A DNA stretch of 7,856 nt, taken from positions 1 through 7,856 of the forward strand of contig JAAYMG010000119.1 in the NCBI GenBank assembly GCA_012521525.1, written 5' to 3'. Origin of the DNA: Clostridiales bacterium. GTDB lineage: Bacteria; Bacillota; Clostridia; Oscillospirales; JAAYOS01. The position numbers and the translations under genes were made by a program. This document shows positions 1-5,025 of the stretch, piece after piece; within the stretch, counting starts at the first letter, position 1, and each line of letters begins with the position of its first letter. The notes beneath the pieces are model-generated. The model was not told where the DNA came from. It saw only the letters and a program-made list of their open reading frames with translations, and searched no databases.

Positions 1-95
1 ATGTTTACTGTATCGTTCTTCTTAAACTTCTTCGAGAGTTTTTTTGCTATCAAAACCCCGGCATAACCTGCACCCAAGATTACGATATTCTTCAA
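1..95 (-). CDS. NAD(P)/FAD-dependent oxidoreductase, NDH-2-like, N-terminal fragment
   Basis: Only the first 31 codons lie in the window; the gene continues past the left edge. The reading begins (M)KNIVILGAGYAGVLIAKKL and shows the GxGxxG dinucleotide-binding turn (GAGYAG, residues 8-13) right after the first beta strand. This is typical of FAD-binding flavoprotein reductases. The following KKFKK stretch resembles type II NADH dehydrogenases of clostridia, which pass electrons from NADH to quinone or another acceptor at the inner membrane face. The start is TTG at 95: there is no ATG, and an AGGGAGGT Shine-Dalgarno (plus-strand 103-110) sits seven bases upstream. An excellent sigma-A promoter precedes it. 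The Rossmann fold is secure; the exact enzyme is inferred from about 30 residues, and another flavoprotein reductase cannot be excluded. Confidence 0.72.
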   Translation of the reverse strand, partial: MKNIVILGAGYAGVLIAKKLSKKFKKNDTVN

Positions 96-125
96 AATAT
101 GGACCTCCCTGATGAATGTGGGACA

Positions 126-154
126 ATAATAGCACATTACTATGACATTGTCAA
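126..154 (-). promoter_or_regulatory. Sigma-A promoter of the oxidoreductase gene
   Basis: On the minus strand, TTGACA (149-154) and TATTAT (126-131) are separated by exactly 17 bases, nearly the vegetative consensus. Transcription should start near 119, giving a leader of about 24 bases to the TTG start. A short perfect dyad, TGACA-T-TGTCA (143-153), overlaps the -35 box and could be an operator. GACAAT at 122-127 and ATTGTC at 147-152 form a second, widely spaced inverted pair. Confidence 0.75.
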
Positions 155-586
155 TTGATTAGCAAAGATACGTTGAAGAAATTTTACATTTTGGGCTGTA
201 TTTTCAATGTTTACGTCTGATTTTGTTGCATAAATTTCCCTCAAAAGATTTTGAAATCTTATCGTTTTTTTCATTTTCCTAATTTTTAATATATTTAACT
301 TTTTAATTAAATTGATATATGAATATGATCATTCTGTACCATTTATATATACTATTTATGAATTATATCTTATCGTTCTTAACTAAAAGCCATAGCATTG
401 ATCAACGAGCTGATACGATAGCTGCAGGGGCTTCTCAATCACCCTTAACAACCTTCAAAGATCAATTTGCAAAGAAACTTTCTGCAGATTTTCGCAGCTC
501 ATAACATAGTTTATACTGGCTGGTCATAACATAATCATGATTGCAGATGAAAGCATAAGATCATACCGGCAGATGAAACTCCAATT
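155..586. other. AT-rich intergenic stretch without a convincing gene
   Basis: About 430 bases, very AT-rich between 180 and 400. A plus-strand ORF at 319-504 (61 codons) has no Shine-Dalgarno and a leucine/isoleucine/tyrosine-rich start of the kind that AT-rich DNA gives by chance, so I do not call it. A weak A/T-only hairpin (AAGATT-TTGA-AATCTT) lies near 247-262, followed by a T run. At 484-580 short degenerate direct repeats occur (see findings). No RNA gene or mobile element is visible. Confidence 0.5.
500..578. repeat. Degenerate short direct repeats
   Basis: CATAACATA occurs at 500-508 and 525-533, and CATAAGAT starts a third unit at 554. GCAGATGAAA occurs at 543-552 and exactly again at 569-578. 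The units are about 25 and 29 bases long and imperfect. They lie just downstream of the stop codon of the 46-residue gene. They could be binding sites, the decayed remains of a tandem duplication, or chance in AT-rich DNA. No function is assigned. Confidence 0.4.
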
Positions 587-727
587 CTATTGATTGGATC
601 TGTACTCGCTGAAATGCTCTTCCAGCTCATTTCTTGCTTCCGTTTCTGTGTCTGCGGAAAAAAGAAATCTTCCCCGATTGTCAAAAACCTCTACATGTCC
701 GTTAACATACTTCAACATAACATCCAT
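587..727 (-). CDS. Small conserved-looking protein, 46 aa, function unknown
   Basis: The translation is MDVMLKYVNGHVEVFDNRGR followed by FLFSADTETEAR, NELEEHF and a short tail. It reads as an N-terminal beta-rich half (YVNGHVEVFD, RFLFSAD) and a C-terminal acidic amphipathic helix (residues 27-40). This beta-beta-alpha layout is often seen in short clostridial proteins of unknown role. The case for a real gene is the ideal AAAGGAG Shine-Dalgarno (plus-strand 736-742), eight bases from the ATG, and sensible codon use. An internal ATG at codon 4 is a less well spaced alternative. There is no signal peptide, membrane segment or cysteine. It is divergent from hppA and possibly co-transcribed with a 32-codon ORF 22 bases upstream. 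I do not recognise a named family and assign no function. Confidence 0.7.
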   Translation of the reverse strand: MDVMLKYVNGHVEVFDNRGRFLFSADTETEARNELEEHFSEYRSNQ

Positions 728-749
728 TGCGATATCTCCTTTTTTTAGA

Positions 750-848
750 TCACTTGTCAAGCACGGATTGCAGGATCTGTTCTAAATGTGCGTTCCGGAA
801 AAATATCTGCAGAATATAGCTGCAAATAGTTTGCTCAGTTTCCTTCAT
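750..848 (-). CDS. Doubtful small ORF, 32 aa, upstream of the 46-aa gene
   Basis: The reading MKETEQTICSYILQIFFRNA, then HLEQILQSVLDK, forms a plausible amphipathic helical peptide. It ends 22 bases before the next start on the same strand. Against it, there is no clear Shine-Dalgarno; the bases before the ATG read AAGTGAAGAGA. The best promoter candidate would place the 5' end almost at the start codon, so the message would be nearly leaderless. An in-frame GTG at 857 would add three residues. It may be a leader peptide, a real small protein, or simply the 5' leader of the 46-residue gene. No function is assigned. Confidence 0.22.
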   Translation of the reverse strand: MKETEQTICSYILQIFFRNAHLEQILQSVLDK

Positions 849-859
849 TCTCTTCACTT

Positions 860-888
860 GTTATAATACAAATTTAACTGTCCAATAA
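860..888 (-). promoter_or_regulatory. Candidate promoter for the leftward small genes
   Basis: On the minus strand, TTATTG (883-888) and TATAAC (860-865) are 17 bases apart. The -10 is good and the -35 mediocre. It would drive the 46-residue gene with a leader of about 125 bases, or the 32-codon ORF almost without a leader. It is divergent from the hppA promoter about 100 bases away. Confidence 0.35.
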
Positions 889-980
889 AACGGACTATTT
901 GATAATTTTCTCATCTCCGCCCTTGATAAAAATAAACAAAAATGAAGTGCAAATAGAGGTATTCATTAGAAGATAATATG

Positions 981-1009
981 TTGATTTTCCACAGTTTAAG
1001 TGATATTAT
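981..1009 (+). promoter_or_regulatory. Sigma-A promoter of hppA
   Basis: TTGATT (981-986) and TATTAT (1004-1009) are spaced by 17 bases. Transcription should begin near 1016, giving a leader of about 53 bases to the preferred hppA start at 1069. It would leave only about 14 bases before the upstream TTG at 1030, which argues against that start. Confidence 0.6.
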
Positions 1010-1068
1010 GAAGAGTGATTTCGTGATTTTTGGATTACCAGGATTTGAAAAAGAGGTGTATGAATCGC

Positions 1069-3150
1069 ATGGAAAAGTTTATCTGCTTTTCACTCGTTGT
1101 CTCGGTCGCCTCTTTCCTGTTTGCGGGATGGCTTTACTCTTGGGTAAAGAAACAGCCGTCCTCCAATAAAAGGGTAGCGGAAGTCGGACAACTGATTCGG
1201 AACGGCGCCAATACTTTTCTCCGCAAAGAGTATACGGTCCTGGCACGTTTTGCCGGTGTGGTCGCCATTCTTATCCTACTGTTCCTGCCCAGCCCGATCT
1301 GGAAAAGCAACTGGACGGAAAATATCATTATGGCCGCTTCCTACATAGCGGGTACGTTTTTCTCCGCCATTGCCGGTAAGATCGGCATGCAGATCTCGAC
1401 CATCGCAAACGTCAAGGCGGCAGAAGCTGCTCAAAAAGGCATCAAGACTTCGTTCCTTGCCGGTTTCCGAGGCGGCGCGGTAATGGGCATGGCTGTTGTC
1501 GGGGCAAGCCTTCTCGGTGTATCGGCAGTCATGCTGTTGACAAAAGACACTACATCACTTCTGGGTTTCAGCTTCGGAGCCAGTTCCCTTGCACTGTTCG
1601 CCAAGGCCGGTGGCGGTATCTTTACTAAGACTGCTGACGTAAGTGCAGACCTTGCCGGCAAGGTCGAGCTCGGAATTCCCGAAGACGATCCCCGAAATCC
1701 TGCCGTTATAGCCGATAACGTAGGAGATAATGTCGGTGACTGTGCCGGTATGGGCGCTGACCTCTTTGACTCCAACGTAGCGTCGCTGGCAGCCGCACTC
1801 GTAATGGGATTTGCACTTGATAAAGCAACCGGTAACTATCTCAATACCGCAATGGTATTTTGCTTTGGTGCTTTGGGTCTGCTTGCTTCCATAATAGGAG
1901 TTGCCACTGCCCGGATCGGAAAGATCGGCAACCCGACAAAAGCCCTTAACAGCAGTACATATGTGACTACAGGTATTTATATCGCACTCACAACAGTCGC
2001 AACATATCTTTTCGATTTCCAATGGAGGATATGGGCCGCATGTATCGTCGGTCTCCTTGTTGGTGTCGTTATCGGTATTACCAGCGACTATTTCACAGAT
2101 GACTCCAAGAAACCAGTTCGCTTTGTCGCAAAGGCATCGAGATCCGGTCCCGCCTTTACGATCCTCTCAGGCGTTTCTTACGGTATGCTGAGCGTTCTTC
2201 CCGCAATGATAGGGATCGCAGTCGCATCCCTTGCCGCATACAAGCTTTGTGAGCCGATCGGAGACGGATATGCCATGTTTGGTATTTCGATGTCCGCGGT
2301 AGGAATGCTCTCCATCGTTGGCATGATCGTTTCGAACGACGCCTACGGTCCCATCGTTGACAATGCCAGGGGCCTGGTCGAAATGGGCGGGCTGGGAGAA
2401 AAGGCCCTGGAAGTCACCGACGAGCTCGACAGCGCAGGAAATACCGTAAAAGCCGTTACCAAAGGTTTCTCCATTGCAGCTGCCGGCCTGACAGTTATAG
2501 CTCTGCTCGGTGCCTTTATGAGCGAGGTCAATGAAGCTGCAGAAGCTCTCGGTCTCGGTGCAAACTACCTTAAAGGTTTCGATATAATGAATCCGATGGT
2601 CTTCTTCGGTATGATAGTCGGCGCTGCGATCCCCGTTGTGTTCTCCGCCATGCTTATGCTTGGTGTCGACCGCAACGCGCAGAGGATGATAGCCGAGATA
2701 CACCGTCAGTTCAAGGAAATCGCCGGTCTGAAAGAAGGCAGGGAAGGCGTAGTTCCCGAGTATGACAAGTGCATCGAAATCGCTACGATCGGTGCGATCC
2801 GGGAGCTGATACCCGCGGGCCTTATGGCGATCATAGCGACGATCACCGTAGGGTTTATCGGCGGAGTTCAGGCTATCGGCGGTTACCTCGGCGGAAACAT
2901 AGTCAGCGGACTGCTTTTCGCGATCTTTATGTCAAACGCGGGCGGGCTCTGGGACAATGCCAAGAAGCATGTCGAGGCAGGCAATGAAGGCGGCAAGGGT
3001 TCTGAAGCCCATAAGTCAGCGGTTGTCGGTGACACTGTCGGCGATCCGTTCAAGGATACGGCAGGCCCCTCGATCAACACCCAGATCACCGTCGTTTCCC
3101 TGGTTTCATCACTTATGTCCGTTATCTTCCTCACATTCTCAATATTCTGA
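1069..3150 (+). CDS. hppA: Membrane-bound proton-pumping pyrophosphatase, K+-independent type
   Basis: This integral membrane enzyme hydrolyses pyrophosphate to phosphate and uses the energy to pump H+ (in some subfamilies Na+) across the membrane. The length, 693 aa, is normal for this roughly 16-helix family. Numbering from 1069, visible hallmarks are GKVELGIPEDDPRNP (197-211), DNVGDNVGDCAGMGADLFDS (216-235) and the C-terminal GGKGSEAHKSAVVGDTVGDP region with FKDT (641-664), all pyrophosphate/Mg2+ ligand segments. Lys461 in GNTVKAVTKG occupies the position that makes these enzymes K+-independent, where K+-dependent ones carry Ala. That favours H+ transport. Unusual features are Asp234 where most bacterial enzymes have the gate Glu (DLFE), and DNARGLVEM in place of the usual DNAGGIAEM. 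Start choice: GAGGTG at 1053-1058 is ten bases before the ATG at 1069. TTG 1030 and ATG 1060 are in frame but worse placed. Single-gene unit with its own promoter and terminator. Confidence 0.96.
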   Translation: MEKFICFSLVVSVASFLFAGWLYSWVKKQPSSNKRVAEVGQLIRNGANTFLRKEYTVLARFAGVVAILILLFLPSPIWKSNWTENIIMAASYIAGTFFSAIAGKIGMQISTIANVKAAEAAQKGIKTSFLAGFRGGAVMGMAVVGASLLGVSAVMLLTKDTTSLLGFSFGASSLALFAKAGGGIFTKTADVSADLAGKVELGIPEDDPRNPAVIADNVGDNVGDCAGMGADLFDSNVASLAAALVMGFALDKATGNYLNTAMVFCFGALGLLASIIGVATARIGKIGNPTKALNSSTYVTTGIYIALTTVATYLFDFQWRIWAACIVGLLVGVVIGITSDYFTDDSKKPVRFVAKASRSGPAFTILSGVSYGMLSVLPAMIGIAVASLAAYKLCEPIGDGYAMFGISMSAVGMLSIVGMIVSNDAYGPIVDNARGLVEMGGLGEKALEVTDELDSAGNTVKAVTKGFSIAAAGLTVIALLGAFMSEVNEAAEALGLGANYLKGFDIMNPMVFFGMIVGAAIPVVFSAMLMLGVDRNAQRMIAEIHRQFKEIAGLKEGREGVVPEYDKCIEIATIGAIRELIPAGLMAIIATITVGFIGGVQAIGGYLGGNIVSGLLFAIFMSNAGGLWDNAKKHVEAGNEGGKGSEAHKSAVVGDTVGDPFKDTAGPSINTQITVVSLVSSLMSVIFLTFSIF

Positions 3151-3177
3151 TCGAAGTATCATCAATCAAATATATGT

Positions 3178-3210
3178 GCCGGTTTCGGGTTTCCCAAAAC
3201 CGGCCTTTAT
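3178..3210 (+). terminator. Intrinsic terminator after hppA
   Basis: GCCGGTTT (3178-3185) pairs perfectly with AAACCGGC (3197-3204). The loop holds a nested GGG-TTT-CCC. A short weak U tract (CTTTAT) follows. It begins 27 bases after the hppA stop, so hppA is probably monocistronic. Confidence 0.8.
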
Positions 3211-3443
3211 GTCGTCTGTTAAAAATTGCGTCGTACTCAGTCTTATATTAGTCTTATATTTATATATAGTTTATTTTATTAATTACTATTTTCACAGTGG
3301 TAAAAGAATATCTTCAATGGTCGTTTAAGTATCAAAGAGAGATTTTTGCAGTCTCAAGACGATCCGACCAAAAAAAAAGAGAATCAGCAGATCAAAATAC
3401 AGCCTGCTATTAACTGCCTCTTTGAAAAAGCTTTATTTAAGCG
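3211..3443. other. AT-rich gap with a tandem duplication, no convincing gene
   Basis: A plus ORF at 3209-3328 (39 codons, one hydrophobic stretch) starts inside the hppA terminator tail without a Shine-Dalgarno and is not called. AGTCTTATATT is repeated exactly in tandem at 3239-3249 and 3250-3260. A nine-base A run at 3370-3378 next to an imperfect hairpin may be a minus-strand terminator (separate entry). Confidence 0.5.
3370..3423 (-). terminator. Possible minus-strand terminator with a T9 run
   Basis: On the minus strand, AAAGAG (3418-3423) pairs with CTCTTT (3376-3381). Inside it AGCAG (3404-3408) pairs with CTGCT (3386-3390), and nine T residues follow (3370-3378). The stems are short and separated by unequal internal loops, so the hairpin is marginal. 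If real, it would end transcripts leaving the HD-domain gene at 3774, after they cross the zinc-ribbon gene in antisense. Confidence 0.33.
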
Positions 3444-3471
3444 TTGCATAAACTTTTATCCCGGGTATTAA
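3444..3471 (+). promoter_or_regulatory. Candidate sigma-A promoter of the zinc-ribbon gene
   Basis: TTGCAT (3444-3449) and TATTAA (3466-3471) are separated by 16 bases. The predicted leader to the AUA start at 3545 is about 67 bases. No riboswitch-like fold was recognised in it. Confidence 0.45.
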
Positions 3472-3544
3472 ATCTCCTAAACAGAAAAAAATAAGTGTAC
3501 CTTTTGTATCTATACCGATTTCACTTCTACAGGAGGGATCCGCC

Positions 3545-3772
3545 ATACTTAACTGCAATCCGTTAGTATGCAAGGAATGCGGCAACGCAGACCTCATTTT
3601 GAAGCACGAAGCGACCTATGTGTACTCTTACCGTCTGGACACGAACGACGAGATTCCTGAGACCCTGGATAAAATCGAGAACCTTCCGTTTCTTTACGAC
3701 GGCAGAGAGCAAAAAAACAGCAGGAAATATCTCGAGTGCGCCCGCTGCGGTGCCAGATATCCCTGCTTTTGA
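3545..3772 (+). CDS. Small two-CxxC putative zinc-ribbon protein, 75 aa, apparent AUA start
   Basis: The frame reads LNCNPLVCKECGNADLILKH, an acidic middle, then KYLECARCGARYPCF at the C-terminus. CKEC (residues 9-12) and CARC (65-68) are spaced as the two knuckles of a zinc ribbon, with further cysteines at 4 and 74. It is probably a small cytoplasmic Zn-binding protein; nucleic-acid or protein binding is only a guess. A perfect AGGAGG (3531-3536) lies eight bases before ATA at 3545. No ATG, GTG or TTG exists in frame before the first CxxC, and the first alternatives (TTG at codon 19, GTG at codon 26) lack a Shine-Dalgarno and would delete that knuckle. Either AUA is used or a former AUG has mutated, making this a weakly translated or dying gene. 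The stop lies one base from the stop of the convergent HD gene. Confidence 0.7.
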   Translation: MLNCNPLVCKECGNADLILKHEATYVYSYRLDTNDEIPETLDKIENLPFLYDGREQKNSRKYLECARCGARYPCF

Positions 3773-3773
3773 A

Positions 3774-4469
3774 TCAATGGGACGAAAAAATCTCATTTTG
3801 CTCCATCAGAATGCGTATATCCGAAAAATCAACTCCCGACACCTTTTCGCACAGCCTGAGAAAATCCCGGACTGATTTAAGTTCAGAATCCCTGTCAACA
3901 TAGAGCCGCCCAAATCGGTCACACAGCCCCAGGAGAGCTAATTCGCGCAAATCAGTTTTTTCGGCCATCTCCCTGATATTCACGGAATGGGGTTGCTTTG
4001 CGGCAAACAACACCTGCATATGCCAACGTACCAGATTACTGACCGTGCATATAAACGTATCATCGGTGATGAAGCAGCTTAAAAACTCCTTTGCCAATTT
4101 CGCCCCAACGATATCGTGGTTGTAAGATGTCAGCTTGCCTTTCCTCATTCGCGTTGTCGGGGCTTTCCCAATATCATGCAGCAGAGCTGCCCACATAAAC
4201 GCCCTGGCATTCCTGCTTACGGCCCTGACCGACGCTGCCATATCCACCACCAGCATGGTGTGATTCCAGACGCTGCCCTCAGGGTGGTATTTTGGATTTT
4301 GCCCCGTGGACTTTAGTGCGTACAGTTTATCGAAGGGCGGCTTTTTAAATACGTCTTCCTCAGATACGTTTATTATAAAATCTGATGGTTGACTGTCCGC
4401 AACAAGACACCTGTCGATCTCCCAAAAAAGCATCTCAGTAGTTACCGGTTTTTCCATTTTCGTATACAC
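3774..4469 (-). CDS. Stand-alone HD-domain phosphohydrolase, CCA-adding-enzyme type
   Basis: A 231-residue soluble protein of the HD superfamily of metal-dependent phosphohydrolases. Numbering from 4469, HPEGSVWNHTMLVVD (62-76) gives the first metal-ligand His70. LLHDIGK (96-102) is the HD motif. YNHD (116-119), RWHM (148-151) and CDRFGR (183-188) supply further conserved His/Asp residues. The order and spacing resemble the C-terminal HD half of E. coli-type CCA-adding enzyme (Cca), but the nucleotidyltransferase head is absent and the N-terminus is only about 60 residues. Phosphatase or 2',3'-cyclic phosphodiesterase activity on nucleotides or RNA ends is likely; the substrate is unknown. 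The start may be GTG at 4469 or ATG at 4457 (227 aa); neither has a strong Shine-Dalgarno. It has its own promoter, and read-through from the 35-aa gene 72 bases upstream is possible because no terminator separates them. Confidence 0.87.
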   Translation of the reverse strand: MYTKMEKPVTTEMLFWEIDRCLVADSQPSDFIINVSEEDVFKKPPFDKLYALKSTGQNPKYHPEGSVWNHTMLVVDMAASVRAVSRNARAFMWAALLHDIGKAPTTRMRKGKLTSYNHDIVGAKLAKEFLSCFITDDTFICTVSNLVRWHMQVLFAAKQPHSVNIREMAEKTDLRELALLGLCDRFGRLYVDRDSELKSVRDFLRLCEKVSGVDFSDIRILMEQNEIFSSH

Positions 4470-4494
4470 TGCCCACTTCGGATCATTTTCCTGA

Positions 4495-4524
4495 ATTATA
4501 TTTCTTATATTTCATTATACTCAA
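4495..4524 (-). promoter_or_regulatory. Sigma-A promoter of the HD-domain gene
   Basis: On the minus strand, TTGAGT (4519-4524) and a perfect TATAAT (4495-4500) are 18 bases apart. Transcription would start near 4488, about 20 bases before the GTG and 31 before the ATG start. A second TATAAT at about 4513-4518 has no matching -35. Confidence 0.6.
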
Positions 4525-4541
4525 ACATTACTTCGATTTGA

Positions 4542-4649
4542 TCATTCCTGCTTGTTTGCCTCAGCCTGTGTCTGCTGGTTAAGCTGCCTGTTATTGTCGG
4601 CTTTGGCCTTTGCGGCTTTCTTCTTCTTTTCCCTGCTCGCTTTAGACAT
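4542..4649 (-). CDS. Very basic small protein, 35 aa, function unknown
   Basis: The translation begins MSKASREKKKKAAKAKADNN and ends with a Gln/Asn/Glu-rich tail. The N-terminal half is a Lys/Ala-rich helix with at least eight basic residues; the rest is hydrophilic and low in complexity. There is no membrane segment or cysteine. A GGGAGG Shine-Dalgarno (plus-strand 4658-4663) eight bases from the ATG, and a TTGATA-18-TATAAT promoter just upstream, strongly support expression of this short frame. The longer in-frame extension to 4742 ignores both. Its composition would suit nucleic-acid or ribosome binding, or a small spore-associated basic peptide given the nearby tlp, but these are guesses. 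It may be transcribed together with the HD gene downstream. Confidence 0.68.
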   Translation of the reverse strand: MSKASREKKKKAAKAKADNNRQLNQQTQAEANKQE

Positions 4650-4670
4650 GCCTGCTTCCTCCCTTCTCCT

Positions 4671-4700
4671 ATTATAAGCTGCCGATAAATGAAATATCAA
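4671..4700 (-). promoter_or_regulatory. Sigma-A promoter of the 35-aa gene
   Basis: On the minus strand, TTGATA (4695-4700) and a perfect TATAAT (4671-4676) are 18 bases apart. The start of transcription, near 4664, falls at the edge of the Shine-Dalgarno, so the leader is only about 15 bases. Confidence 0.6.
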
Positions 4701-4749
4701 TATTAGCTTATCCTGTCCTGCATATCCATGTTTTTGAAGCATAAACGAT

Positions 4750-4765
4750 CCTAAGATGCCTTAGG
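4750..4765. repeat. Perfect 6-bp inverted repeat with 4-base loop
   Basis: CCTAAG (4750-4755) and CTTAGG (4760-4765) form a small stem-loop in either strand. On the minus strand it is followed by ATCGTTTATG, which is too poor in U for a confident terminator. It overlaps the stop codon of the doubtful 24-codon ORF. Confidence 0.4.
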
Positions 4766-4825
4766 CAGCGTCATATCCGGCAAGCAGTCCTGTCGCTGCA
4801 GTCTTTCATAATGAATAGTTTCCAT
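4751..4825 (-). CDS. Doubtful 24-codon ORF downstream of the dyad-controlled promoter
   Basis: METIHYERLQRQDCLPDMTL plus PKAS has coding-like codon use in its second half. Its stop lies within a small perfect hairpin, CCTAAG-atgc-CTTAGG on the plus strand (4750-4765). No Shine-Dalgarno precedes the ATG. It could be a peptide gene served by the minus-strand promoter near 4921-4951, the remnant of a longer gene, or chance. No function is assigned. Confidence 0.15.
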   Translation of the reverse strand: METIHYERLQRQDCLPDMTLPKAS

Positions 4826-4920
4826 TTTTATGCTGTTTATACTTAATTTGAGAAAATTAGTATTGTTATTATTGCGAGACCAGGTAAATTTCGCTCTAAA
4901 TATAACTCTGCATACTGAGC

Positions 4921-4951
4921 ATAATAATGATGACACATAGTTATGTGTCAA
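4921..4951 (-). promoter_or_regulatory. Minus-strand promoter overlapped by a dyad
   Basis: TTGACA on the minus strand (plus 4946-4951) can pair with ATTATT at 17 bases (4923-4928) or with TATTAT at 19 bases (4921-4926). The spacer and most of the -35 box are covered by the perfect dyad at 4931-4950. The transcript would run leftwards towards the 24-codon ORF and the 35-aa gene. A second TGTCAA immediately adjoins it (4952-4957). A long 19-base spacer filled by a dyad recalls MerR-type promoters, but no MerR gene is in the window. Confidence 0.45.
4931..4950. promoter_or_regulatory. Perfect 20-bp dyad, operator-like
   Basis: TGACACATAGTTATGTGTCA consists of two exact 9-base arms (4931-4939, 4942-4950) around a two-base centre. 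It fits a dimeric helix-turn-helix repressor or activator site. It lies 16 bases upstream of the sigma-G-like -35 of tlp and within the opposing minus-strand promoter, so either direction could be controlled. The cognate regulator is not in the window. Confidence 0.6.
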
Positions 4952-4965
4952 TGTCAATAACAATT

Positions 4966-4994
4966 GCATACCGGCAAATGTCCGTTTTGTACTA
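4966..4994 (+). promoter_or_regulatory. Sigma-G-like promoter of tlp
   Basis: GCATA (4966-4970) matches the -35 consensus GMATR recognised by forespore sigma-G. TGTACTA (4988-4994), 17 bases on, matches CATnnTA in three of its five specified positions. The expected transcript starts about 25 bases before the tlp ATG. No better sigma-A promoter is seen for this gene, and forespore expression is known for tlp in Bacillus. Confidence 0.5.
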
Positions 4995-5025
4995 CTGCAG
5001 ACACGGCTTTGAGAGGGAGATGAGT

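Noticed and set aside
247..275. Hairpin AAGATT-TTGA-AATCTT with T run as a plus-strand terminator
   Set aside because: The stem is mostly A/T and no plus-strand gene lies upstream.
319..504. Plus-strand ORF of 61 codons with a hydrophobic N-terminus, possible secreted or signalling peptide
   Set aside because: No Shine-Dalgarno or promoter; the hydrophobic start arises from very AT-rich DNA. The polar C-terminal half looks somewhat protein-like, so it may be a remnant, but this is not enough to call it.
1030..1068. Upstream TTG start for hppA adding 13 residues
   Set aside because: It lies about 14 bases from the predicted transcript start with no ribosome site, and the added residues are hydrophilic and unlike pyrophosphatase N-termini.
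1555..2703. Long minus-strand ORFs within hppA
   Set aside because: They are antisense shadows of the well-supported pyrophosphatase frame, without start signals.
3209..3328. 39-codon plus ORF encoding one membrane helix
   Set aside because: It starts in the tail of the hppA terminator, has no ribosome site, and its Leu/Ile/Tyr content follows from AT-rich repeats.
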